DNA from: Candidatus Woesearchaeota archaeon
GTDB taxonomy: Archaea; Nanobdellota; Nanobdellia; Woesearchaeales; UBA583
Direction of reading: 5' to 3'
DNA: 64,000 nucleotides
NCBI GenBank assembly: GCA_023898345.1
Contig: CP060218.1
Location: forward strand, 1,476,097 to 1,540,096
The stretch's first letter is position 1, and every line of letters starts with the position of its first letter. The notes beneath the pieces were generated by a model. It worked only from the letters and a program-made list of their open reading frames with translations, had not been told where the DNA came from and did no database searches. Below, in pieces: positions 9,023 through 17,394 of this stretch. The position numbers and the translations under genes were made by a program.

Positions 9023-9199
9023 GGAGTGAACTCATGCTTTTTCGTTTATATATTTTGTTGCAGACTTTTGTCCATTTTGTTTTCTTTCTTGCCGAGAATA
9101 ATATTTTTTTGAAAGGTTTGGAGTTTATGTTTTAGTGGAGATGAGGGCAGTTGTTTATGTGCTAAATTTTATAATTAGTTTCTTTTTGAGAATTCTACT

Positions 9200-9634
9200 A
9201 TGAAAACAATTAATCCTTATCTTGCGTTTAATGGTAATGCTGAAGAAGCTTTCACTTTTTACAAGTCTGTTTTTGGAGGAGAGTTTACTAAAATAGTACG
9301 TTTCAAGGATTTGCCTGGTGATCCGAATCATCCCATTGCTGAAAGCGAAGCTCATTACATTATGTACATTGGTTTGCCTATTGGTGAGAGTAACTTCTTA
9401 CTGGCAAATGATGTTCCTTCGAGCATGGGAGTCGTGAATGAAAAGGAAAATAGAAGCAAACTCTTGCTTAACACAGAGAGTAAAGAAGAAGCGGACAGGA
9501 TCTTTCATAGTTTGTCTGCTGGAGGGACAGTTGAATTTCCTATTGGTGACTCTCCTTGGGGCTCTTATTTTGGTATGTTCAGAGATAAGTATGGTATTGA
9601 ATGGATGATTGAATTTGATTCAAAAAATTCCTAA
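9200..9634 (+). CDS. VOC superfamily protein, PhnB/YjdN-like
   Basis: 144 aa with the typical PhnB/glyoxalase-like opening INPYLAFNGNAEEAFTFYKSVFGGEF. The ending GSYFGMFRDKYGIEWMIEF is the second beta-alpha-beta-beta-beta module of this family. Members bind metal or small molecules and are mostly bacterial; the substrate here is unknown. A TTTTATAA box lies about 35 bases before the ATG. It is probably an acquired gene, judging from the family's usual distribution. Confidence 0.85.
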   Translation: MKTINPYLAFNGNAEEAFTFYKSVFGGEFTKIVRFKDLPGDPNHPIAESEAHYIMYIGLPIGESNFLLANDVPSSMGVVNEKENRSKLLLNTESKEEADRIFHSLSAGGTVEFPIGDSPWGSYFGMFRDKYGIEWMIEFDSKNS

Positions 9635-9636
9635 CT

Positions 9637-10023
9637 TTATCCTTCTGTGAACATAATTTTTTCTGGTTCAATATCTGCTTCAATGCAGCTGAGAATAAAC
9701 TGACAGCAAAATATTTTGATTCTGGTTTCGTCGTTGTGTGTTGGTTTTGTCCTGTTTTCAATATATGTACTTTCGCAGAGATCTTCATTTTTTAACATAA
9801 AGTTTGAGAGATCTTCATAGATTTGTGTTAGGGTTGGGTCTGAACGTACTTTGGCGAGGAGGCTGTTTGCTTCTTGCTCTCTGTTTTGGATGCTATTGCT
9901 TATGACACTCATTACTGCATCGTTAAAGGCTTCTTCTATTTTTTCTCTTTCTGTTTCTTTTACTTCTTTGAACTCATTTTTGAAAATTACTTCAAATTTT
10001 GCTCTTTTTTCTTCTCTTTTCAT
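9637..10023 (-). CDS. Unknown small acidic protein
   Basis: 128 aa, highly charged (many E and K), predicted mostly helical, with no signal peptide. The C-terminal half has three or four cysteines (LCESTY, FCCQF, SCIEAD). I do not recognise the family. It is convergent with the VOC gene, with only 2 bases between stops. Confidence 0.55.
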   Translation of the reverse strand: MKREEKRAKFEVIFKNEFKEVKETEREKIEEAFNDAVMSVISNSIQNREQEANSLLAKVRSDPTLTQIYEDLSNFMLKNEDLCESTYIENRTKPTHNDETRIKIFCCQFILSCIEADIEPEKIMFTEG

Positions 10024-10130
10024 TTTATACTTGTGGGGCAGCTTTTTTTCTTGATAAGTTTTTGTTGTGCCTTTGAGTGGGAACGGAGAAATGGTTGGAG
10101 ATTTGAGACAGAAGAATAGTGAATTTAGGG

Positions 10131-10354
10131 AAAAATAGTTTTTTTAGTTTCCTTTTTACTTGCTTTTTTTGTTTTTGGTGTGTACTACTGTTGAAGCAAT
10201 TCCAAAAGCTGATAGGAAGATTAGAGTTGTTAATATTGCTGATATGAGGGCGAGAGCTTGCTATAATAGATATAAAAGTGGAGGTCATGAAGATGATTTG
10301 GAATATGTTCCTTATATTTGGGGAAGAGGGAAGACTTTTTTGGATGAACAAAAC
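10131..10354 (+). pseudogene. Possible remnant of a small secreted protein
   Basis: The gap between two reverse genes holds plus-strand sequence with gene-like codon use but no intact frame. One frame reads a hydrophobic signal-like stretch (IVFLVSFLLAFFVFGVYYC, then stop). A second frame, offset, continues AIPKADRKIRVVNIADMRAR and ends near FLDEQNLVNTYF at the valS stop. Joining them needs one frameshift, and no ATG precedes. This could be a decayed secreted protein; chance is not excluded. Confidence 0.25.
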
Positions 10355-12883
10355 TTAGTCAATACTTACTTTAAATTCTCCTTCTTCAAATTCTATTTCT
10401 TTTGCGCCTGTTACTGCTTTGAGATCTTGCAGTGAATTTTCAATGAATTGCTTTTCTTCTTGTGTACAAGTAACTTGGATTTTTTCAAGTTCTGCTTTCA
10501 TAGATACTTGTTTTTCTGCTTTGTAACGTCTTACTTGTGAGAGAATCTCGATAAAGTTGTTTCCTAGTATTATTGCTTCTTTGTCCTGTGTTGTTTGTTC
10601 TGGCCATGATGTGAGGTGGATACTTTCTTCTGTTTCATACTGTTTGTAGAAGATTTGATAGATTTCTTCGCTGATGAAAGGGAGGAATGGCGCTAGGCCT
10701 CGCAGTGATGAGTAGAGTGCATGATAAAGTGCTTTTTGTGCTTTCTTGCTGTCTTCTTTGTACTGGTCTGGGTTCCAGAGTCTTGCTTTGACTATTTCGA
10801 TGTAGTTGTCTGCTATGTCGCTCATGAAATGCTGTTCAAAGAGTGCTTTTGCTTTTTGGTAGTCATAGTTTTCTAGGTGTTGTTTTGCTTCTTTTGCTGT
10901 CTCTGCTGCTTTTGCGAGTATCCATTTGTCGATGCTGAGGAGCTCGTCGTAGCTGTAATCTTTGTCGTCTGTTGTGAAATCCTTGAGAAGCATTGCTGCA
11001 AATTTGTTTGCGTTGTAAAGTTTGTTTATGACTTTTCCTCCTGCAACTAGTTCTTTTTCTGGGAAGGGAAGGTCGTCTCCTAGTTTTGTCGATGCTGCTC
11101 CCCAACGAAGTGCGTCTGCACTGTACTGCTCGATTTTTTCTTGTGGGGAAATGGTGTTTCCTTTTGATTTTGACATTTTGCTTCCATCTGCTGCTAAAAC
11201 CCAACCGTTAATCGTGACGTCTTTGAAGGGGTTTTCTTCTGTGAGGAGATTTGTCTTGGCCATGGTGTAAAAGAGCCAGAAGTTTATAATGTCGTGTCCT
11301 TGTGGACGCAGGTTCATGGGGAAGAGTCTCTTTTGCATTTCTGTGTTTTCGACTTGGTTTATTGCTAAAAATGGTGAGGATGCTGAGGTAAACCAGGTGT
11401 CAAAAACGTCTGTTTCTGGGAAGAGCTCGATGTCTTGTGGCGCGCTTTTTGGTCTGTCTTTTAGGGGGTCAACGGGGAGTTGGTCTTCGTCTGGGAGGTA
11501 AACATTCCCGTCTTTGTCGTACCATGTCGGAACTGGTATTCCGTAATGGCGTTGTCGTGAGAATCCCCAATCCCAATTTAAGCCTTTTATCCAATTCTCT
11601 AGTCTGTGCACCATGTGTTTTGGGAAGAAATTGAATTTGTTTGCCATCTCGAAAAAGTACTCTTTTTTGTCGAGGTATTTGACGTACCATTGAGCTGCTA
11701 CAATGTATTCGACTTCAACGCCAGATCTTTCGCCTACGTTTACAATGTGTTCGATATTTTCTTTTTGGATGAGCTCTTTTGTTTTTTCGAGTTCTTCGAG
11801 AATTGCAGCTCTGGCGTCTGTTGTTACAAGTCCTTCAAATTTGCCGCATTTCTCGTTTAGTTTTCCGTCTTTTGTGAGTATGGAAATGGGTTCGAGTTTT
11901 GGGTGTCTTGCCATCCATTCCACGCAGTCGAGTCCTCCGTATGTACAGTAGTAGACAATTCCTGTCCCATAGTCTGCTTTGACGCTGATGTCGTGGTCTA
12001 TTTCTACTTCGTTTTCTGAGATGGGAATGATGATGGTCTCTCCTATGATGTCTTCTCCTATTAATTCTTCAACAAGTTCATAGGTGAAATTCTTGAATTT
12101 TTCTTTGTAGGTGTTTGCTCCTGTTATCCAATATTCATTTTCCACTTTAAGTTTGACGTATTTTCCTTTGTCTTCTATGGACATTCCAACACAGGCATGG
12201 AGAAGTTCTGGACGTGTTGTTGCGTAAATGAGGTAGGTATTTTCTGTTCCTTTGAACTTGGCTTTGATGTAGTTGAGCGTTGATTTGAGACTTTTATCTT
12301 CAAGTTCTGCTTGTGCTATTGCTGTTTGAAATACTCTGTCCCACATGACGGGTCCTGTTTTTCTGTAAATTCTTCCTTTTTTGTAAAGGTCAATGAAACT
12401 TTTCTGGGAGATTTTTCGGGAGTAGTCTGAGATTGTCGTGTATGTATAATTGAAGTCGCAGGACATTCCTATGTTTTTCCAGTCTTGAATGAATTTTGGC
12501 CGTTCTGTGTTAAGGAAGTCGAGAACTACTTTGATTGCTTCTTCTCTGCTGACTTTTCTGAGATCGACTTTTTTTTCTTTTTGCACGAGTTTTTCGGTTG
12601 CAAGTCCGTTGTCGTCTGTTCCAAAGGGGTAGTAGACATTGTGTCCGGTCATTTTTTTGAAACGCGCTATGAAGTCTTGCTGGGAATACCCGAAGGCGTG
12701 TCCTATATGCATGCGCCCGGACATTGTTGGCGGTGGTGTGTCGATGGAGAAGAGTTCTTTGTCGCTTTTTTCGTCAAAGGCGTAAATGTTTTTTTCCTCC
12801 CAGAAGGAAAGAATTCTTTTTTCGGCTTCTTTGGGATCGTATTTTTTCTGAAATTCTGAAGGAAAGCTGTTTTGCTCTGTCAT
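10355..12883 (-). CDS. valS: Valyl-tRNA synthetase
   Basis: 842-aa class I synthetase charging tRNA-Val. The ATP-site HIGH motif is GRMHIGHAFG (about residue 58) and the KMSKS loop is DGSKMSKSKGN (about residue 570). Between them lies the CP1 editing domain with TTRPELLHACVGM and the HDISVKADYGTG editing-site motif. The C-terminal anticodon-binding helical domain follows. Length and motif form fit the shorter archaeal ValRS. It has its own reverse transcription unit and shares a short divergent region with the gene at 12973. Confidence 0.96.
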   Translation of the reverse strand: MTEQNSFPSEFQKKYDPKEAEKRILSFWEEKNIYAFDEKSDKELFSIDTPPPTMSGRMHIGHAFGYSQQDFIARFKKMTGHNVYYPFGTDDNGLATEKLVQKEKKVDLRKVSREEAIKVVLDFLNTERPKFIQDWKNIGMSCDFNYTYTTISDYSRKISQKSFIDLYKKGRIYRKTGPVMWDRVFQTAIAQAELEDKSLKSTLNYIKAKFKGTENTYLIYATTRPELLHACVGMSIEDKGKYVKLKVENEYWITGANTYKEKFKNFTYELVEELIGEDIIGETIIIPISENEVEIDHDISVKADYGTGIVYYCTYGGLDCVEWMARHPKLEPISILTKDGKLNEKCGKFEGLVTTDARAAILEELEKTKELIQKENIEHIVNVGERSGVEVEYIVAAQWYVKYLDKKEYFFEMANKFNFFPKHMVHRLENWIKGLNWDWGFSRQRHYGIPVPTWYDKDGNVYLPDEDQLPVDPLKDRPKSAPQDIELFPETDVFDTWFTSASSPFLAINQVENTEMQKRLFPMNLRPQGHDIINFWLFYTMAKTNLLTEENPFKDVTINGWVLAADGSKMSKSKGNTISPQEKIEQYSADALRWGAASTKLGDDLPFPEKELVAGGKVINKLYNANKFAAMLLKDFTTDDKDYSYDELLSIDKWILAKAAETAKEAKQHLENYDYQKAKALFEQHFMSDIADNYIEIVKARLWNPDQYKEDSKKAQKALYHALYSSLRGLAPFLPFISEEIYQIFYKQYETEESIHLTSWPEQTTQDKEAIILGNNFIEILSQVRRYKAEKQVSMKAELEKIQVTCTQEEKQFIENSLQDLKAVTGAKEIEFEEGEFKVSID

Positions 12884-12972
12884 GTTTTTTGGATTTGATG
12901 TGTTCTATTTAAATCTTGGGGGTGTTTTGGCTTTGTCCGAACTTTCTTAAGTGTGTGTTCATTTCCTTTGTA

Positions 12973-13425
12973 ATGGTCTTTGTTTTGTCGCAGTTTGTCG
13001 CTTGTTTTTTTCCTGAGAAAGAATTAGATTTAAGGGAGGGCAAGTTTCGGTCATCCTTTGAAACAAAAGCTCTAGAGATTTTTCTTGAAGCTTCACAGGA
13101 CCTTCTTTCTTATCCTTCTTCTTTGAGATTTTCAAATGAATCTTGGAGAATTTCAGAAGCTTTTTTACTTCAATATGGGGAATCGAAGGGTTTTCTTCCT
13201 CGGAATGTTGTTTACAAGACTGAGCTTGGAAAGAGGAGTTTGATTCTTGAAATGCAGAACTTTTTTCTTCAATCTCAGATAAAAACGTCAATTCTAAATT
13301 CTCAGGCTTTTTCAACTCATATTACTTTAACTCGAAGATTTGGAATTCCTTATTCTACACAAATTGAAGCCTTAGGTGGTCCAAGTGTAATTTATTATCA
13401 TCCTTTGGAGGTTGATCTTTTTTAG
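12973..13425 (+). CDS. Unknown protein with N-terminal hydrophobic segment
   Basis: 150 aa from ATG 12973 (in-frame GTG at 12955 and TTG at 12916 are alternatives; a TATTTAAAT box at about 12906-12914 lies too close to the TTG). The first residues (MVFVLSQFVACFF) form a short hydrophobic signal or lipoprotein-like segment. The rest is soluble, with mixed helix and strand and no motif I know. It is transcribed divergently from valS. Confidence 0.5.
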   Translation: MVFVLSQFVACFFPEKELDLREGKFRSSFETKALEIFLEASQDLLSYPSSLRFSNESWRISEAFLLQYGESKGFLPRNVVYKTELGKRSLILEMQNFFLQSQIKTSILNSQAFSTHITLTRRFGIPYSTQIEALGGPSVIYYHPLEVDLF

Positions 13426-13443
13426 TTGCTTAGGAAAACAACG

Positions 13444-13455
13444 AATTTATAAAAG
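13444..13455 (+). promoter_or_regulatory. TATA-like promoter of the PMT gene
   Basis: AATTTATAAAAG ends 20 bases before the ATG at 13475. This spacing fixes that ATG as the start rather than an upstream TTG. Confidence 0.65.
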
Positions 13456-13474
13456 AGCTGTTTTTGTTTTTCAC

Positions 13475-14941
13475 ATGCTTAAGGTGCTTCGAGAATCAGA
13501 GTGGGACAGATTCTTTGAACGATATGGTGTGTATTTTCTTTTGGCTATTTTGTTTTATGCTTTTCTTCTTCGTGTTTTTTATTTGGTTAGTGAGTCTATG
13601 TGGATTGATGAGACTATTTCTGCTGTTGCTTCTCTTGGTATTTTGGAACATGGTGTTCCTGTTCTGGAATCTGGGAGTTGGTACGCCCGTTCTGAGCTGT
13701 TTCACTATGGGATGGCTTTTTTTATTTGGCTTTTAGGTGGGGATTTTGGTGCTCGCTTTTTGTCTGTTCTGTTTGGGGTGTTTACTGTTATTCTTGCATA
13801 TCATTATGGAAAATCGTTTATTGGAAAAGGTTTTGGTGGACTTTGTTTTGCTCTTCTGATTACTTTGTCGACTCTTGAAATTATTTATTCAAAACAGGCA
13901 CGTATGTACCAGGCTTTTCAGTTTTTCTATTTTCTTACTTTTTATCTTTTCTATCGTATTGTTATTCAAAGAAAGAGAGTTTTTTCTCGTTTGATTTTTG
14001 ATTATGCTTTTTTGATTTTTTCTCTTGCTTTGACGACGCATTTGCACCTTCTTGGTTATGCTTTGATTCCTATTTTCTTAGGAGTTTATATTCTTCATAG
14101 ATTTTCTTTTTCAAATATATTTTCACTTTTTAGGGATAAGATGTTTCTTGCTATGCTTTTTTTTGGCTTTGTTGCTGCTGGTTTTATTCTCTACAAAATC
14201 TTTGCTCTTTCGGCGTTTAGTGATCTGGACAGGGCTGTGTACTATGCTGGTCTGTATTCGGATTTTTATCTGCGTTATTTGGCTTTTGTTCTTTTTGCTG
14301 GTCTTGGTTTGCTTGTTGCTCTTTTTAGCAAGGAGTGGAAATTTCATTTGAGTTTTTTCATGCTTGTTGCTTTGCCGTACACTGGTATGTTTTTTCTTCA
14401 AAAGTTTGGTACGCGTTATGTGTACTTTGCTCTTTTTGGTCTTTTATTTTATGTTGCTTTTTTGTTTCACAAGCTTATGTTCAAGTATCTTATGTTGGCT
14501 GCTTTTCTTTTTTTTTATGCGGGCTCTTTATTTTCCTTTAATGGGATTGAAAAGGTGAATTATGATTCTTCTATGCCTTTTTCTGATTTTAAGGGGGCTT
14601 ATGAGTTTGTCGATGGCAGCGAGTATTTGTCGAGTCTTCCTCTTGTTACGACTTGGACGCCTGCTGCTGTGTGGTATGGGAATGGCGCTCAATACTGGAT
14701 TTATTACAAGGTTACAGGACAGACGACAGAGCTTTGGACGATTAACACAGATACGGGTATGGAGCGTTTTGCTAATGCTACTATTGTTAGGGAAATTGAG
14801 GATTTGCCGTGGGAGTTTACGTATGTCGTCGATGCTCAGGCGACAAGAAAATTGTCTCCTTCTATGTCTGAGTTTCTTGATAGCCATTGTTATTCTCATT
14901 TTATCTCGTATGAAATTGAGGTTCTTTCTTGTGTGAAATGA
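13475..14941 (+). CDS. PMT/ArnT-type membrane glycosyltransferase
   Basis: 488-aa polytopic protein. After a first helix, the extracytoplasmic loop has MWIDETISAVASLG, the DE acidic motif of GT39/GT83-type enzymes that use lipid-linked sugars. YSKQARMYQAF (about residue 135) matches the conserved second loop. About ten hydrophobic helices follow, then a soluble C-terminal domain of about 110 residues. It probably glycosylates surface proteins or lipids outside the membrane. The start is set by the TATA box just upstream. It opens the 13-26 kb surface island. Confidence 0.85.
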   Translation: MLKVLRESEWDRFFERYGVYFLLAILFYAFLLRVFYLVSESMWIDETISAVASLGILEHGVPVLESGSWYARSELFHYGMAFFIWLLGGDFGARFLSVLFGVFTVILAYHYGKSFIGKGFGGLCFALLITLSTLEIIYSKQARMYQAFQFFYFLTFYLFYRIVIQRKRVFSRLIFDYAFLIFSLALTTHLHLLGYALIPIFLGVYILHRFSFSNIFSLFRDKMFLAMLFFGFVAAGFILYKIFALSAFSDLDRAVYYAGLYSDFYLRYLAFVLFAGLGLLVALFSKEWKFHLSFFMLVALPYTGMFFLQKFGTRYVYFALFGLLFYVAFLFHKLMFKYLMLAAFLFFYAGSLFSFNGIEKVNYDSSMPFSDFKGAYEFVDGSEYLSSLPLVTTWTPAAVWYGNGAQYWIYYKVTGQTTELWTINTDTGMERFANATIVREIEDLPWEFTYVVDAQATRKLSPSMSEFLDSHCYSHFISYEIEVLSCVK

Positions 14942-15051
14942 TGTTTTTATACTTCTAAGAGTTTGATGCAGAGAAAGGGGGGGTGTTCTCTTTACTTTTC
15001 AAAATCTTTCTTTAGCGCAGTTTTTTAAAGCATTGTATCTTAGCTGGGTTT

Positions 15052-15933
15052 ATGAAAATCATTATTTATGGAGCAGGTTTTATTGGAACACATCTAGAGA
15101 AGAATTTAGCAGCTGATCACGAGGTTGTTCTTCTTAAAACAAATATTACTTCAAAGGAAGATATTGAAAGGGATGTTGAAAACTTTGGCGCACAGGTCAT
15201 TGTTAATTGTGCAGGAAAAACTGGTAAGCCAAATATTGACTGGTGTGAGGATCACAAAAAAGAAACTTTGGATTCTAATGTTTTGGGACCAATTGTTTTA
15301 TCTGATATTTCCCAAGCTAAGGGAATTCGGCTTATTCATGTTAGTTCTGGATGTATTTATCAGGGAGATAATGGAGGAAAAGGTTTTTCAGAGTTAGATG
15401 CTCCTAATTTTTGTGGTTCTTTTTATTCTCGAACGAAAATCTGGGCAGAGGAGTATTTGGTTTCAAATCCTCATTCTTGTATTTTGCGTTTGCGTATGCC
15501 TATTACTGCTTATCCAAATCCTAAGAATTTTATTACTAAAATTGTTGGTTATGAAAAGGTTATTAGTGTTGAGAATTCTGTGACTATTATTGAAGACTTA
15601 TTTAGGGTTATTAGGGTTGCTATTGAAAAAAATTTGTCTGGAGTTTACAATGTTACAAACCCTTATCCTATTACTCATAAGGAAATTCTTGATATGTACA
15701 AGGAAATTGTTGATCCTTCTTTTACGTATAATATTATGAGTTTGGAGGAACTTAAGAAGTATGCAAAGGCTCCGCGTTCAAATTGTGTTCTTAATACGGA
15801 TAAACTTTCTCAGGTTATTCAACTTGATGATTCTAGGGTTGCTTTGCGAAAGGTTCTTGAGGAGTATAAACTTCATTTTAAAGAGATGCAGGGCAAGAAG
15901 GAAGGAATTAATGATTCTTGTTTTTGTGGATGA
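15052..15933 (+). CDS. NRS/ER (UER1)-like nucleotide-rhamnose synthase
   Basis: 293-aa short-chain dehydrogenase-type enzyme. The N-terminus has the NAD(P) loop IYGAGFIGTHL and the catalytic YSRTK (about 125-129). NCAGKTGKPNIDWCEDHK, the PNFCGSFYSRTK stretch, LRLRMPI, NPKNFITKI and APRSN are the diagnostic blocks of the NRS/ER-UER1 family. That family converts a nucleotide-4-keto-6-deoxyglucose to the rhamnose nucleotide (3,5-epimerase plus 4-reductase). The C-terminal tail after about residue 275 is extra and Cys-containing. It probably supplies a deoxysugar donor for the nearby glycosyltransferases. RmlD-like reductase is the alternative. Confidence 0.82.
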   Translation: MKIIIYGAGFIGTHLEKNLAADHEVVLLKTNITSKEDIERDVENFGAQVIVNCAGKTGKPNIDWCEDHKKETLDSNVLGPIVLSDISQAKGIRLIHVSSGCIYQGDNGGKGFSELDAPNFCGSFYSRTKIWAEEYLVSNPHSCILRLRMPITAYPNPKNFITKIVGYEKVISVENSVTIIEDLFRVIRVAIEKNLSGVYNVTNPYPITHKEILDMYKEIVDPSFTYNIMSLEELKKYAKAPRSNCVLNTDKLSQVIQLDDSRVALRKVLEEYKLHFKEMQGKKEGINDSCFCG

Positions 15934-16010
15934 GAAAGGATTGAAGTTTAGGAAGTAGATTTTGTGTTCATAGCAAATCTTTATAATATCCTTTCTTTGT
16001 TTTTGATGTA

Positions 16011-17255
16011 ATGAATAAAGTGAGGCTTGGAATTTTTTCAAGGAAAGCTCTTTCGCCTGTCGTTGCTAGTGTTTTGCTGATTGTCGTTGCGGTTTTGGCG
16101 AGTCTTGGTTTTCAGAGTTGGTATCAGGCTTTTTCTAGTTCTACACTTTCAAATGTCGACACACAAAGTTCTTCGAGTTCTTTTTCTGTTGAGGGTTTGT
16201 CGGGTGGAACTTTTTTTGTAAAGGGAAGTGCAAAGATTCAAAGTGTTTTTATTAATGGAAATGATTGCTTTGTCTCGGGTCTGACAAACAGTTCTTTGAA
16301 TGTTTTGCCCATGAGTGATTGCACCGACGAAGGGAAGAATGAGATTGTCGTTGTGACAAATACGGGCATTTTTTCAAAGACGGAATATGTGAGTTCTTAT
16401 GTGTATGAGAATCCTTGTCCGGATGGATATGTTGTCGTTCCTGGAAATGCTGAACTCGGCACACATAATTTTTGTGTGATGAAATATGAAGCAAAGGAGG
16501 ATAGCTCTGGGGCATGTCCTGATGGAGAGAGTGTTAATTGTCCTGTTTCTGTTGCATCTGGATACCCTTGGAAATATATTACTTGGCAGGAAGCTCAACT
16601 TGAATGTGAGAGTTTGGGTCTTGAGTATCATTTGATTACAGAAGAAGAATGGCTTACGATTGCACATAATATTGAGTTTGTGGCGAGCAATTGGAATTCC
16701 TCTGTCGTTGGTACAGGTTTTTTGTATTCTGGTCATAATGATAACAACCCCACAAGCTCTCTTGTAGCTGACACTGACGACGGGAATGGCTATTTTGGAA
16801 CAGGTAATTCTGCGGGTTCAAATCAAAGGAGAACGCTTTCTTTGTCGAATGGTGAGATTCTTTGGGATTTTGCCGGTAATGTTTGGGAATGGGTTAATAC
16901 TAGTTTGCCTATTGCTTCGCGATACCATGGAGGAGATCAGACTTGGATGAGTTATAATAGTAATGATGGGACGGGAAAAGTTGCGAGTCTTGTTCCTTCT
17001 TTGAAACTTCCTTCTAATGGTTGGAATGCTAATAATGGGATGGGGAGGTATTATGATGGGCTTGACTTGGCTGGGGCATATAATAATGTGAATGAAGATC
17101 CGGATTTTTGTACTGGGCAGTGTTCGCCAACTGCTGTTTTTCTTCGAGGAGGTGACTGGGCAAATTCTGCTATTGCAGGAGTATTTGCTCTGCATTTGGA
17201 TGGTGGTCTTTCATATTCAAATTCAGATAGAGGTTTTCGTTGTGTATACTCTTAG
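16011..17255 (+). CDS. Pilin-anchored FGE/C-type-lectin-fold surface protein
   Basis: 414 aa. Residues 11-33 (RKALSPVVASVLLIVVAVLA) form an archaeal type IV pilin class III signal and hydrophobic helix, so prepilin peptidase processing and assembly or anchoring are expected. Residues 140-414 form an FGE-sulfatase/SUMF1-type domain: CPDGYVVVPG, WQEAQLECESLG, EEEWL, WDFAGNVWEWV and the end RGGDW...GFRC. The Cys pair of true formylglycine-generating enzymes is not evident, so an adhesin or ligand-binding role is likelier than catalysis. The C-terminal 38 residues resemble variable regions of diversity-generating retroelement targets. Confidence 0.85.
   Translation: MNKVRLGIFSRKALSPVVASVLLIVVAVLASLGFQSWYQAFSSSTLSNVDTQSSSSSFSVEGLSGGTFFVKGSAKIQSVFINGNDCFVSGLTNSSLNVLPMSDCTDEGKNEIVVVTNTGIFSKTEYVSSYVYENPCPDGYVVVPGNAELGTHNFCVMKYEAKEDSSGACPDGESVNCPVSVASGYPWKYITWQEAQLECESLGLEYHLITEEEWLTIAHNIEFVASNWNSSVVGTGFLYSGHNDNNPTSSLVADTDDGNGYFGTGNSAGSNQRRTLSLSNGEILWDFAGNVWEWVNTSLPIASRYHGGDQTWMSYNSNDGTGKVASLVPSLKLPSNGWNANNGMGRYYDGLDLAGAYNNVNEDPDFCTGQCSPTAVFLRGGDWANSAIAGVFALHLDGGLSYSNSDRGFRCVYS
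17139..17252 (+). other. Candidate DGR variable region
   Basis: This encodes the last 38 residues of the pilin-FGE protein, from FLRGGDW to GFRCVYS. Known DGR targets with this fold end in an RGGSW...N/S-rich...GFRC segment whose codons are rewritten from a template repeat. No reverse transcriptase and no near-copy (template) are visible in this window, so the call rests on protein similarity alone. Confidence 0.35.
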
Positions 17256-17363
17256 AGAATGGAGAGTAGGGAAGAGAGTCTGGTGAATATTTTTTTTAAA
17301 TTATTTAGAATCTTGGCTATAGCACAGAATTCTTTTAATGCTACTTCCTTTTTGCACACCTAA

Positions 17364-17375
17364 GATTTATAAAAT
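17364..17375 (+). promoter_or_regulatory. TATA-like promoter of the beta-helix gene
   Basis: GATTTATAAAAT lies 20 bases before the ATG at 17395, favouring that start over an upstream in-frame ATG at 17338 that would put the box inside the gene. Confidence 0.65.
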
Positions 17376-17394
17376 ATTTTTGGAAGAAACTTTC

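Noticed and set aside
10025..10351. 108-codon reverse frame before valS end
   Set aside because: Asn/Ser/Ile-rich with no domain; it is the antisense of the coding-like plus-strand remnant.
16011..17255. True formylglycine-generating enzyme
   Set aside because: The catalytic cysteine pair is not seen and no sulfatase gene is near; the fold is better explained as a lectin-like display domain.
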